A DNA stretch of 46,192 bases from Bacteroidaceae bacterium (lineage in GTDB: Bacteria; Bacteroidota; Bacteroidia; Bacteroidales; Bacteroidaceae), in the NCBI GenBank assembly GCA_017621515.1, contig JAGASY010000063.1:1-46192 (forward strand), read 5' to 3'. Under the pieces are notes generated by a model. It was not told where the DNA came from, made no database searches, and saw nothing but the letters and a program-made list of their open reading frames with translations. Made by a program: the position numbers and the translations under genes. This document shows positions 26,226 to 35,028 of this stretch, in pieces (the stretch's first letter is position 1; the number at the start of each line of letters is the position of its first letter).

Positions 26226-27419
26226 ATGGAAAATTTATCAGATCGTCTTAACAGGCTTTCGCCTTCTGCCACACTTGCCATGTCGCAGAAAAGCAGTGAA
26301 CTGAAGGCTCAGGGTGTGGATGTAATCAATCTTAGTGTGGGTGAACCGGATTTCAACACTCCTGATCACATCAAGGAAGCAGCAAAAAAAGCTGTCGATG
26401 AGAACTTCTCACGCTACAGTCCTGTTCCCGGCTATCCGGAACTGAAGAATGCGATTGTGGCAAAACTGAAGAATGAGAACGGACTTGACTACAGTGCTTC
26501 TCAGATTCTTTGCTCTAATGGTGCAAAGCAGTCTGTATGCAATACCATCATGGCACTGGTGAATGCCGGTGATGAGGTGATTATTCCTGCACCGTATTGG
26601 GTCAGCTATCCGCAGATGGTGAAGCTTGCAGAAGGAGAGCCTGTGTTTATCGAGGCAACTATTGAGCAGGATTTCAAAATCACTCCGGAGCAACTTGAAG
26701 CAGCCATCACACCAAAGACACGTGCCATTATTCTTTGTTCTCCTTCTAACCCTACCGGTTCTGTGTATAGCAAAGCCGAACTTGAAGCATTGAAGAATGT
26801 TCTTCTTAAGCATGAGCGCGTCATTGTCATTGCCGATGAGATATATGAGCATATCAATTATATTGGCAAACATGCGTCAATGGCGGAGTTTGACGATATA
26901 AAGAACAGAGTTGTCATCATCAATGGGGTGAGCAAGGCATACGCAATGACAGGATGGCGCATCGGTTTCATTGCTGCTCCTGAATGGATTGTGAAAGGAT
27001 GTAACAAACTTCAGGGACAATATACGAGCGGTCCTTGTTCTGTCAGTCAGAAGGCTGCGGAAGCTGCTTATACAGGCAGTCAACAGTGTGTGGAGGATAT
27101 GCGCAAGGCATTTGAGCGCAGAAAGAATCTGATTGTGAAACTGGCAAAAGAGATTCCGGGTTTGGAGGTGAATGATCCTCAGGGCGCTTTCTATCTTTTC
27201 CCTAAATGTTCTGCCTATTTCGGAAAGAAAGACGGTGAGCGCGTAATCAATAACTCTACTGATTTTGCGATGTATCTCCTTGAAGTGGGACACGTGGCAA
27301 CAGTTGGCGGCGACGCTTTCGGAAGTCCTGAATGTTTCCGTATGAGCTATGCTACAAGCGATGAGAATATTGTGGAGGCGATGAAGCGCATCAAGGATAC
27401 TCTTGCAAGACTGAAATGA
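26226..27419 (+). CDS. Class I/II pyridoxal-phosphate aminotransferase, aspartate-type
   Basis: A 397-residue aminotransferase closest to thermostable aspartate aminotransferases of subgroup I-gamma (the AspC of Thermus/Bacteroides kind). Visible are INLSVGEPDFNTP (35-47), YSPVPGYPELKNAI, the PLP site PSNPTGSVYS (173-182), ADEIYEHINY and the Schiff-base Lys237 in GVSKAYAMTGWRIGF, then RMSYATSDENI near the end. It most likely transfers amino groups between aspartate and 2-oxoglutarate. The ATG at 26226 gives the family N-terminus. A clear terminator follows. Confidence 0.9.
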   Translation: MENLSDRLNRLSPSATLAMSQKSSELKAQGVDVINLSVGEPDFNTPDHIKEAAKKAVDENFSRYSPVPGYPELKNAIVAKLKNENGLDYSASQILCSNGAKQSVCNTIMALVNAGDEVIIPAPYWVSYPQMVKLAEGEPVFIEATIEQDFKITPEQLEAAITPKTRAIILCSPSNPTGSVYSKAELEALKNVLLKHERVIVIADEIYEHINYIGKHASMAEFDDIKNRVVIINGVSKAYAMTGWRIGFIAAPEWIVKGCNKLQGQYTSGPCSVSQKAAEAAYTGSQQCVEDMRKAFERRKNLIVKLAKEIPGLEVNDPQGAFYLFPKCSAYFGKKDGERVINNSTDFAMYLLEVGHVATVGGDAFGSPECFRMSYATSDENIVEAMKRIKDTLARLK

Positions 27420-27475
27420 TGAAAATGCTCTTGTGTAGGCTTAAGTGAAGTCTGTCGGAGCTGAATTTTGATATT

Positions 27476-27533
27476 GAAGCACAAGGTGCAGGACTTGCTA
27501 AAGGCGAGTCTGCATCGTTGTGCTTCTTTTTTT
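27476..27533 (+). terminator. Rho-independent terminator after the aminotransferase
   Basis: GAAGCACAA (27476-27484) pairs perfectly with TTGTGCTTC (27518-27526), followed by seven T residues. It ends the ribBA-side transcript. Confidence 0.85.
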
Positions 27534-27597
27534 ATTGGGCGAATTGTCCGGTCTGCTGACAATAAACCGTCAAACTGGTTCTAAAATGTGGGAATAA

Positions 27598-27629
27598 TTT
27601 TCTGCGGCTTCTGAAATTACGTATCTTTG
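27598..27629 (+). promoter_or_regulatory. Promoter of the glycosyltransferase-radC unit
   Basis: TATCTTTG (27622-27629) is an exact -7 box; 20 bases upstream lies TTTT (27598-27601) in place of TTTG. The ATG of the glycosyltransferase follows 25 bases later. Confidence 0.6.
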
Positions 27630-27654
27630 TGCACAATATATAATAAGAACGTCA

Positions 27655-28704
27655 ATGAAGTATTCAATTGTGATTCCTGTATATAATCGTCCGGAAGAAG
27701 TTGACGAACTTCTTGAAAGTCTGACAATGCAGAGTTTCAAGGATTTTGAAATTGTAGTCATTGAGGACGGCTCGGCAGTTCCTTGTAAGGATGTGGTCGA
27801 TAAGTATGCAGGGAAGGGGGAAATGAATATCAAGTATTATTCAAAGAAAAATTCCGGTCCCGGTCCTTCCAGAAATTACGGAGTGGAACGTGCGTGCGGG
27901 GAATATGTCATCATTCTTGATTCCGACTGTGTGTTGCCGGAAGGCTATATGGCTGCTGTGGATAAGGAACTTTCCGATTCTCCTTGCGATGCTTTCGGAG
28001 GTCCGGACTGTGCACACCCTTCGTTCACACCGATACAGAAGGCTATCAGCTATTCTATGACTTCTTTCTTTACGACGGGAGGGATACGCGGAGGAAAGAA
28101 AAAGCTTGACAAGTTCTATCCGCGCTCATTTAATATGGGAGTGAAACGGAGTGTCTATGAAAAGCTTGGAGGCTTCTCGAAAATGCGTTTCGGGGAAGAC
28201 ATAGATTTCAGCATAAGGATTTTCAAAGGCGGATATACCTGCCGCTTGTTTCCCGAAGCATGGGTCTGGCATAAACGTCGAACCGATCTTGACAAATTTT
28301 TCAAACAAGTTTTCAATTCCGGTATAGCAAGAATCAATTTGCAGAAGAGACATCCCGGCTCCATGAAGCTTGTACATCTGTTGCCGGCTGTGTTTACTGT
28401 GGGTGTCATATCGCTGGTCTTGCTTGCCATGATTCTGCGTTTTGCTGCGACGGGAGGAATCCCTTTTGGACATACCGTGATAGGCTGGTGGACATTGCCG
28501 CTCATCCCTCTGCTACTCTATATAGCCATGATATTTGTAGATGCCTCCAGACAGAATCATAGTATGGTGATAGGTTTTCTTGCTGTCGAAGCTGCATTTG
28601 TGCAGTTGTTCGGTTATGGTTTCGGTTTCTTGAAAGCCCTGTGGGAACGCTGTGTGATGAAGAAGGGCGAGTTCTCCGCTTACGAAAAGAATTTTTATGA
28701 TTAG
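27655..28704 (+). CDS. Family 2 glycosyltransferase, membrane-anchored
   Basis: A 349-residue protein. The N-terminal GT-A domain starts MKYSIVIPVYNRPEEVDEL, has VVIEDGS (about 37-43) and the metal site ILDSDCVLPEGY (about 89-100), and includes the acceptor-side GEDIDFSIRIFKGG (about 178), which is the ED-type motif of GT2. Two hydrophobic helices near 240-265 and 280-300 anchor it in the membrane. It should transfer a sugar from a nucleotide donor to a cell-surface glycan or lipid; the substrates are not deducible. Its last codons overlap the start of radC by 8 bases. Confidence 0.9.
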   Translation: MKYSIVIPVYNRPEEVDELLESLTMQSFKDFEIVVIEDGSAVPCKDVVDKYAGKGEMNIKYYSKKNSGPGPSRNYGVERACGEYVIILDSDCVLPEGYMAAVDKELSDSPCDAFGGPDCAHPSFTPIQKAISYSMTSFFTTGGIRGGKKKLDKFYPRSFNMGVKRSVYEKLGGFSKMRFGEDIDFSIRIFKGGYTCRLFPEAWVWHKRRTDLDKFFKQVFNSGIARINLQKRHPGSMKLVHLLPAVFTVGVISLVLLAMILRFAATGGIPFGHTVIGWWTLPLIPLLLYIAMIFVDASRQNHSMVIGFLAVEAAFVQLFGYGFGFLKALWERCVMKKGEFSAYEKNFYD

Positions 28705-29446
28705 AAAATCATTCCAGCCTTTCAATGAGGAAGAGCTGCAGCAGGAAGTGCCTGAGAACGGTAAACTCAGTATCAAGCATTGGGCGGAGGAAGACCGTCC
28801 GAGAGAGAAACTGTTGGCAAAAGGAGCTTCTGCGCTCACAAAGGCAGAACTGCTTGCCATATTGATTGGCTCCGGAACATCGAAAAAGTCTGCTGTAGAG
28901 CTGATGACAGAGGTGTTGCGCGACTGCGACAACAAACTGAGTCGCCTCAGTCGGATGTCTGTCGAGGAGCTGACACGATACGGCGGTATAGGCGAGGCGA
29001 AGGCTGTGACTTTAAAAGCTGCTGCGGAAATTGGCAGACTGCGTTCTGAGGAAGACGCGCTTGCAGACATTGTGCAGTTCCGTGACTCTAACCAGATTTA
29101 CAGGTTTATGCTTCCTCTTATGCGTGATATGAACCATGAAGAGTGCTGGGCACTGATGTTGAACAACAACGCGCGATTGATGAAGCGGGTGAAGATAAGC
29201 ATGGGAGGCATGACGGAGACATCTGTCGATGTGCGTGTACTGATGAAAGAAGCGTTGCTTTCAGATGCCACATGTATGATTCTTGTTCACAATCATCCGT
29301 CGGGGGCTTGTCGTCCGAGCAATGACGACATCAAGTTGACGGAAAAAGTCAGTGCAGCCGGTAAACTGATGAACATAAGACTGATAGACCATGTGATTGT
29401 GACTGACGGCAAATACTATAGCTTTGCTGATGAAGGGAGATTATAA
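28697..29446 (+). CDS. radC: RadC family (JAB-domain) protein
   Basis: A 249-residue protein of the RadC/UPF0758 family. An HhH-like N-terminal segment (RPREKLLAKGASALTKAELL, about 35-54, and RYGGIGEAKAVTLKA) precedes the MPN/JAB metalloprotease-like domain. The zinc motif HNHPSGACRPSNDD is at about 200-213, with EE-type residues earlier (MNHEECWAL). Although named for DNA repair, the biochemical role of the family is unsettled. The start overlaps the glycosyltransferase stop (ATGATTAG), so translation is likely coupled. Confidence 0.93.
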   Translation: MIRKSFQPFNEEELQQEVPENGKLSIKHWAEEDRPREKLLAKGASALTKAELLAILIGSGTSKKSAVELMTEVLRDCDNKLSRLSRMSVEELTRYGGIGEAKAVTLKAAAEIGRLRSEEDALADIVQFRDSNQIYRFMLPLMRDMNHEECWALMLNNNARLMKRVKISMGGMTETSVDVRVLMKEALLSDATCMILVHNHPSGACRPSNDDIKLTEKVSAAGKLMNIRLIDHVIVTDGKYYSFADEGRL

Positions 29447-29485
29447 AGACAAAAAATACGATAAACCAATAAAAAACATTTGTGT

Positions 29486-29809
29486 ATGGCAGAAGAAATC
29501 ACAAAATATACGATAGAAGAGAAAACAGTGGAGATGTTGAAGACTGTATTTGACCCGGAAATACCGGTCAATGTGTATGATCTCGGACTGATTTACAAGG
29601 TAGAGGTGACAGACGAGTTCGACATAAATGTTGACATGACACTGACAGCTCCCAACTGTCCTGCTGCGGATTTCATTATAGAAGATATTCAGCAGAAGCT
29701 CGATTCTATACACGGTGTGAGGCAGGCTAACATTAATTTGGTGTTTGAGCCGGAGTGGAACAAAGACATGATGAGTGAGGAAGCAAAGCTTGACCTTGGT
29801 TTCATGTAA
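29486..29809 (+). CDS. DUF59/MIP18 family iron-sulfur assembly protein (SufT-like)
   Basis: A 107-residue DUF59 protein with the core EIPVNVYDLGLIYKVEV (about 27-43) and the conserved Cys of TAPNCPAADF (about 55-64). Members help insert iron-sulfur clusters into target proteins, as SufT or eukaryotic MIP18 do. The ATG at 29486 is preferred over an upstream TTG. It lies 39 bp after radC and 27 bp before the LpxH-like gene, so it is probably in one operon with both. Confidence 0.88.
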   Translation: MAEEITKYTIEEKTVEMLKTVFDPEIPVNVYDLGLIYKVEVTDEFDINVDMTLTAPNCPAADFIIEDIQQKLDSIHGVRQANINLVFEPEWNKDMMSEEAKLDLGFM

Positions 29810-29836
29810 GATAATCATCTTAAAGACGGAAGAAGA

Positions 29837-30607
29837 ATGAAAAACATTTATTTCATATCGGATGCGCATCTCGGTTCGCGCGCAATACCTCATAGCCGTA
29901 CCCATGAGCGCAGACTGGTGAATTTTCTTGATGCCATAAAGCATAAGGCAGAAGCCATATATATGCTTGGCGACATGTTTGATTTCTGGTTTGAATATAA
30001 GAATGTGGTTCCTAAGGGATACACGCGCTTTCTGGGGAAAATCAGTGAACTTACGGACATGGGAGTCGAAGTGCATTTCTTTCAGGGAAACCACGACCAA
30101 TGGTGCGGTGACTATTTAGTGAAAGAATGTGGAGTAATTCTTCATACCGAACAATACACATGCGAGATATGCGGCAAAGAGTTCTTCATTGCTCATGGAG
30201 ACGGACTTGACTACCGTGACAAAGACTGGAAGACCCAATTGATGTTTACCTGCTTCAAGAGCCGTACATTGAGAAACATTGCACGCATGATTCATCCCCG
30301 TTGGTTCATTGACTTCGGCATGGAGTGGGCAAAGCGTAGCAGACTCAAGCGTGAAGACGGAAAAGAACCTGATTACATGGGGGAAGACAAAGAGGGGCTT
30401 GTGCTCTTTGCCAAGGACTATCTGAAGACTCATCCTTCCATCAATTTCTTCATGTTCGGTCATAGACACATTGAACTTGACCTTATTCTGAACAAATCGA
30501 GCCGCGTGATGATTCTTGGCGAATGGATAAGTCTGTTCACCTATTGTGTCTTCGACGGCGAGAACATGTTTATGGATAACTATGTAGAGGGAGAGACGGA
30601 ACTGTGA
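29837..30607 (+). CDS. UDP-2,3-diacylglucosamine hydrolase-like phosphoesterase (LpxH-type)
   Basis: A 256-residue calcineurin-like metallophosphoesterase. The two-metal motifs are all present: SDAHLG (residues 8-13), GDMFDFWFEY (about 45-54), GNHDQW (about 83), HGDGLD (about 117) and GHRHIEL (about 209). GDMFDFWFEY is characteristic of the LpxH branch, which hydrolyses UDP-2,3-diacylglucosamine to lipid X in lipid A synthesis. It is probably membrane-associated through basic residues. A more general phosphoesterase role cannot be excluded. Confidence 0.87.
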   Translation: MKNIYFISDAHLGSRAIPHSRTHERRLVNFLDAIKHKAEAIYMLGDMFDFWFEYKNVVPKGYTRFLGKISELTDMGVEVHFFQGNHDQWCGDYLVKECGVILHTEQYTCEICGKEFFIAHGDGLDYRDKDWKTQLMFTCFKSRTLRNIARMIHPRWFIDFGMEWAKRSRLKREDGKEPDYMGEDKEGLVLFAKDYLKTHPSINFFMFGHRHIELDLILNKSSRVMILGEWISLFTYCVFDGENMFMDNYVEGETEL

Positions 30608-30689
30608 GATAGAAGAAAAAGGCGGGCAAACCTGTGGGCTTGTCTTTGCCTTGAAAGTAGATTCAGCTATTCTTGAAACGAAACAGATT

Positions 30690-31595
30690 ATGAAAATTAC
30701 AGTTATTGGTGCCGGAAATATGGGCGGTGCACTGGTGAAGGGTTGGGCGAAAGCCGCAGATACCAGTGCAGTTGAGTGTGAAATAACAGTGACGGCACAT
30801 ACACAACAGACGATAGATAAGTTACAAAAGGAGTTTCCCGGTTTGCATACATCCCTTGACAACGCAGAGGCAGTGAAAGGGGCGGACATTGTTGTCCTTG
30901 CTGTCAAGCCGTGGCTTGTCGGTGATATTGCAGAAGAAATAAAGGATTCGCTCGATTACAAGAAACAAATAATTGTGTCTGTGGCGGCAGGAATCTCAAC
31001 GGAGAGCCTGATTAAACGCTTTGAATACAAGGCAGGGCATGATACAGACTATGATTATGCGGACAAAAGTGTGGAGGATGATCCTATCTCCGGCAGCAAC
31101 TATGAGTTTCCGGAGCGAGGACAGCGCAGAGGAGTTCCTCCGATATTCTATGTGATGCCTAACATTGCGGCAGAGTATGGTGAGAGCATGACTTTCGTCT
31201 GTGCGGCAAGAGGGGTGTCGCAGGAGCATGTACGCAAGGTAGAAGCCCTTTTCCGCGTGGTCGGTGAGGTGCAGGTGTGCGAAGAACGCTTGATGGGAGC
31301 CGGTATGATGATGGCAGGATGCGGCATAGCATACGTTATGCGTTACTTGAGGGCGCAGATGGAAGGTGGAGTCGAAATGGGATTCTATCCGAAAGCTGCC
31401 CTACAGATTGCTTTGCAGACCATGCAGGGGGCTGTCGCATTGCTGAAATCTACAGGGATGCACCCGGAAGCGGCGATAGACAAAGTGACCACTCCGGGCG
31501 GAGTCACAATAAAAGGCTTGAACGAACTTGACCATGCGAATTTCAATTCGGCTGTAATCCGGTCGTTGAAAGCCGGATTACCAAAGAATGATTGA
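30690..31595 (+). CDS. proC: Pyrroline-5-carboxylate reductase with an acidic insertion
   Basis: A 301-residue enzyme that reduces pyrroline-5-carboxylate to proline with NAD(P)H. The Rossmann motif ITVIGAGNMGGALVKGW (3-19), VVLAVKP (68-74) and the C-terminal VTTPGGVTIKGLNELD signature are clear. Family members are usually about 260-275 residues; the excess is a single block at about 112-150 with acidic and aromatic repeats (GHDTDYDYADKSVEDD), in the loop between the NAD domain and the VMPNIAAEYGE segment. The ATG at 30690 is chosen because it begins the Rossmann strand; the frame also runs upstream for 13 codons. Confidence 0.93.
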   Translation: MKITVIGAGNMGGALVKGWAKAADTSAVECEITVTAHTQQTIDKLQKEFPGLHTSLDNAEAVKGADIVVLAVKPWLVGDIAEEIKDSLDYKKQIIVSVAAGISTESLIKRFEYKAGHDTDYDYADKSVEDDPISGSNYEFPERGQRRGVPPIFYVMPNIAAEYGESMTFVCAARGVSQEHVRKVEALFRVVGEVQVCEERLMGAGMMMAGCGIAYVMRYLRAQMEGGVEMGFYPKAALQIALQTMQGAVALLKSTGMHPEAAIDKVTTPGGVTIKGLNELDHANFNSAVIRSLKAGLPKND

Positions 31596-31618
31596 ATAAA
31601 TAGATGTTTTTTGTGCGG

Positions 31619-31649
31619 GGAGGGGCTTTGACAGGCTTCTCCTTTTTTT
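31619..31649 (+). terminator. Terminator after proC
   Basis: GGAGGGGC (31619-31626) pairs with GCTTCTCC (31635-31642), including two G-T pairs, and is followed by seven T residues, 24 bp past the proC stop. The acetyltransferase gene converges from the other side. Confidence 0.75.
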
Positions 31650-31717
31650 GCTTTTAGGTGGGTGTATTTGGGGGTAATATTTGAAACAGTTTCTTAGTAG
31701 GATTCTGTGTATGTATC

Positions 31718-32362
31718 TTATTCTCCATAGCTGTTTCCAATCAGTTTCTTCAGATTTTCCTTCACGTTTTGCAAGTTGCTGTCGGTAAGTAGCGGTATCA
31801 GCCGCTGTATTTCATCCACCTCTTTGTTCCACCATTCGAGCTTGAGCAGCAGGGCTGTCAGCTCATCGTCAAATCGTTTGCGGATTGTCCGTGCCGGATT
31901 TCCGGCAACCACAGTATAAGGCTCTACGTCACTGCCGACCACACTGCCAAGACCGATAATCGCTCCGTCGCCGATATGGACTCCCGGGAGGATGGTGGCA
32001 TTCTGACCTATCCATACATCGTTCCCGACCACAGTGTCACCTTTGATGGGCAAGTCTGCAATTGTTGGCAGCTCCTGCTCCCATCCGTTCATGATATAGA
32101 ACGGATAAGTGGATGCCGCATTCATCTGATGGTTTGCACCGTTCATGACAAATGTCACTCCCGAGGCTATCTGGCAGAATTTGCCGATAATCAGTTTGTC
32201 GCCATTGAAATCATAATGATGAAGCACATGCTTCTCAAAATCCATATCGCTGAAATAGGTGAAATCGCCCACGATGATATTAGGATTCGTGATTGTCGGC
32301 TTGATGTATGTCACCGATTTGCAATTGGCGACAGGGAATATGTCATTCGGATTTGGTTTCAT
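31718..32362 (-). CDS. Xenobiotic acetyltransferase (Vat/CatB-type hexapeptide repeat)
   Basis: A 214-residue left-handed beta-helix acetyltransferase. Hexapeptide repeats span about residues 25-150 (VGDFTYFSD, IIGKFCQIASGVTFVMNG, VVGNDVWIGQNATILPG, IGDGAIIGLGSVVG, EPYTVVAGNPARTIRKRF). The segment MNGANHQMNAASTYPF carries the catalytic His of the Vat/CatB (streptogramin A and chloramphenicol) group. This family includes both resistance enzymes and many housekeeping acetyltransferases, so antibiotic resistance is possible but not shown. It converges on proC. Upstream lies the dispersed repeat copy C, with 150 bp between. Confidence 0.88.
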   Translation of the reverse strand: MKPNPNDIFPVANCKSVTYIKPTITNPNIIVGDFTYFSDMDFEKHVLHHYDFNGDKLIIGKFCQIASGVTFVMNGANHQMNAASTYPFYIMNGWEQELPTIADLPIKGDTVVGNDVWIGQNATILPGVHIGDGAIIGLGSVVGSDVEPYTVVAGNPARTIRKRFDDELTALLLKLEWWNKEVDEIQRLIPLLTDSNLQNVKENLKKLIGNSYGE

Positions 32363-32513
32363 AGCTTATGGTTGCGTTTGATTTTGTCATTGTCTGAACC
32401 GGTTTCATATAGAATGGAATATGAGGCAGTTTCATCCGGACAGACATCTTCGCTCATTAGAACGTAATTGTTAGAAAACCTTACAAAGATAACCATTTTT
32501 TAGGTCTTGGCTA

Positions 32514-33197
32514 TGTGACAAAATGATATTTTCGCTCAAAATGAAAATTTAACACTTGGAGCGGTTTTTTGACGAAGACGAAGAGACGAAAAAATCAGCA
32601 TGAGTATAAATTGTTGATAATCAATAAGATATAATTTTATTCAAAACGCTTAAAAAAACGCACTGGACGTAAATTCCTGAAATTTTTGAGCGTTTTAGTA
32701 ATGTGTTGACTATTAATATTTTACGAGTAAATCTACCGTTTTCACTTTCAAATGCCACTAAAAATATACTTACTTTTAAGTTTCTGTTCTGATACTCCTT
32801 CAAGGCTGTGAATTATACACTTCTTAACATTTCAGTCGAAGCAAACAGCCTTTTTCTCTACTTCCCGGTGTCTTTTTATTTTCAGCGCACTGTTTTAATT
32901 TTTTCAGCGCACACTGAGAGAATTTCCAGCGCACAGAAAATAAAATTGCAGTGCGCTCCGAAGAAAAAAACAGTGCGCTGAAAATTTAAGAACTTAGTAG
33001 TTTTTTCCAAAAAACTCTTCGCCGGAGATAAATAAATGTAAAAGAATCTCCTAAAAATGAAACACTATTTCACATTTCTTGAAGGCTTCGGAAAATACGC
33101 GTAAAATCCCCGTTATCCGAGGAAAGTTCATCGTGCTTCATTTTGAAGCGTTCCAGAGGGCTCGGGATTTTAACATTTAGCAAAATCAGAAAGATAG
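32514..33197 (-). repeat. Dispersed ~690-bp non-coding repeat, copy C
   Basis: This inverted copy matches copy A over its whole length, block by block: AAAATGAAAATTTAACACTT (32538), TTGTTGATAATCAAT (about 32610), TACACTTCTTAACATTT (32816), five GCGCAC/GTGCGC motifs (32883-32980), AACTTAGTAGTTTTTT (about 32992), ACTCTTCGCCGGAGATAAAT, AAACACTATTTCACATTT (33060) and TTTTGAAGCGTTCCAGAGGG (33141). Similarity ends near 32514 and 33197. It lies between divergent transcription units. A frame of 60 codons inside it (32621-32803) has no counterpart in the other copies. Confidence 0.85.
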
Positions 33198-33831
33198 TAT
33201 TTTGATGTAAAATCTGTAAATATAACAGATGTAGCTGTGTTTTGCTATTATTTTGTTAGAAAATAATTTTGTTAAAAAATATATATAATTTTTTTTGTTA
33301 TGGGACGTGTTTAGCGGCATTTAAGTGGTAGTATTCGACAGACTCCTCCATCGAATACATTCCTGCAAACACAACCCGAAGTGCATGATATAGTTCTTCA
33401 GCGAATATAATTAGGAACTCACAATGGGGAAAGGCACTGCTTCTCCAGTTACGCAACCATTGGTTGCGTAATTAGGTCATTACAATTTTACCTTTCTTAT
33501 AAAGCATTTGGGATGGGTGCAAAATTTCATACTCTTATAGCAAGTCAAGGATGTTTGGGCGCGTTATTGGTATATGGTACAAGTATTACCTCCCATTGGT
33601 CAAAATGCTATCTGCAAGAAGCTATTTAGAATGTGCTATTAAAGGCTGCAACTATATTTCTGACTTATTACTTGCAAAATACTGAGTAATATCGGTTATA
33701 TATACAGCGCATAAATAAAAGGAGTTTTTGGTTGAATAATATTCGTTTTTGTATCATTGTATTTCCATTTTAATGACTACATTTGCGCCTCCAAAGTGGT
33801 TAAGTCTTTAGCTTGTTGGTAGTTTACAATT
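33198..33831. other. Gap between repeat copy C and the MFS gene
   Basis: TTTAAGTGG and TTCGACAGACTCCTCC (33334-33349) repeat a motif found near 18416-18442. A 44-codon frame 33551-33685 (MFGRVIGIWYKYYLPL onward) is not supported as a gene. TACATTTG (33778-33785) before the MFS gene is a good -7 box, with TTG 18 bases upstream. Nothing else is recognised. Confidence 0.5.
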
Positions 33832-35019
33832 ATGAATACAAACAGAAACGAAGAATGCTTGTGGAACCGAGAATATTGTAAGGTGATGTGCAGCAACTTC
33901 ATGCTGTTCTTCTCGTTCTACTTGCTTACACCGCTGCTGCCTATTTATCTGGCGGAGCGGTTTCAGACAGATAAGGACACTATCGGTCTTGTGTTGTCAG
34001 GCTATGTGGTTGCGGCTCTTCTCGTTCGTCCGTTCAGCGGATTCATTGTGGATACTTTCAACCGCAAGAAGGTGCTGATGTACTGCTTCTGTCTCTTTTC
34101 CATTTGTTTCGCCGGCTATATAGGAGCGGCATCACTGTTGTTCTTCGCCCTTGTCCGTACCTTTCACGGGCTGCCATTCGGGGCGACAACTGTCGCCAAC
34201 AGCACGGTGGCGATTGATACATTGCCTTCGTCGCGCCGTAATGAAGGTATTGGCTATTATGGTTTGAGCAATAATCTGGCTATGGCAATTGCACCATCGG
34301 TAGGTATATGGCTCTACTCGCTGACCGGCGATTTCCGTCTGCTCTTCTGGATTTCACTAATTGTGGCTGGCATCGGGTTCTACTGTACCACTACTGTGCG
34401 TCTGCCCGTGCGTCGTCCCGTACCGGGAAAACCTCATCTGAGCATGGACCACTTTTTTCTGACGCGGGCTTGGCTGATGGCAATTAATATTCTGCTTTTC
34501 GGTCTCTGCTGGGGTGTGATGAGCAACTATGTGGCTATCTATGGCAAGGAAGTTTTCGGAATAACCAATGGTACAGGTGTGTTTTTCGCCCTGCTCTCGA
34601 TAGGGTTGTTCGTATCGCGGCTCTATGGAGCGAAATCTCTGCGCGAGGGATTCCTGTCAGAGAATGCCTTGCAAGGTGCAGGCATCAGTTCTGTGGGCTA
34701 CACGCTGTTTGTCCTGTCGCCCGGCGAGTGGGCATACTATCTTTCCGCTCTGCTTATCGGACTGGGCAACGGTCGCATGTATCCGGCTTTTCTGAATATG
34801 TTCATTTCCGTGGCACGCAACGATCAGCGGGGTACGGCTAATTCTACAATTTTGACTTCATGGGATCTTGGCATGGGACTGGGCATCTTGATTGGCGGTG
34901 TACTGATTGAGTATGCGGGCTATACGACAGCTTTCGCCGTTACAGCCTGCTCGCAGATTGCCGGCTTCTTCCTTCTCCTATTTCGTACACGTCGTTTTTT
35001 CATGGAACGCCGGCTTTAG
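33832..35019 (+). CDS. Major facilitator superfamily transporter
   Basis: A 395-residue inner-membrane protein with about 12 helices. The N-terminal half carries the MFS loop motif GFIVDTFNRKKVLMY (about 73-87), and the two halves are divided near residue 195 (PVRRPVPGKPH). It is most similar in look to drug or sugar efflux carriers of the DHA1 kind, but the substrate is not predictable. The start at 33832 is preceded by a -7 box at 33778. Its stop is 9 bp from the end of xerD on the other strand, so the two transcripts converge. Confidence 0.88.
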   Translation: MNTNRNEECLWNREYCKVMCSNFMLFFSFYLLTPLLPIYLAERFQTDKDTIGLVLSGYVVAALLVRPFSGFIVDTFNRKKVLMYCFCLFSICFAGYIGAASLLFFALVRTFHGLPFGATTVANSTVAIDTLPSSRRNEGIGYYGLSNNLAMAIAPSVGIWLYSLTGDFRLLFWISLIVAGIGFYCTTTVRLPVRRPVPGKPHLSMDHFFLTRAWLMAINILLFGLCWGVMSNYVAIYGKEVFGITNGTGVFFALLSIGLFVSRLYGAKSLREGFLSENALQGAGISSVGYTLFVLSPGEWAYYLSALLIGLGNGRMYPAFLNMFISVARNDQRGTANSTILTSWDLGMGLGILIGGVLIEYAGYTTAFAVTACSQIAGFFLLLFRTRRFFMERRL

Positions 35020-35028
35020 TGAGTTTTT

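Noticed and set aside
33551..33685. A 44-codon frame upstream of the MFS gene
   Set aside because: It is short and cannot be assigned to a family. The sequence MLSARSYLECAIKGCNYI looks protein-like, but no support beyond that exists.
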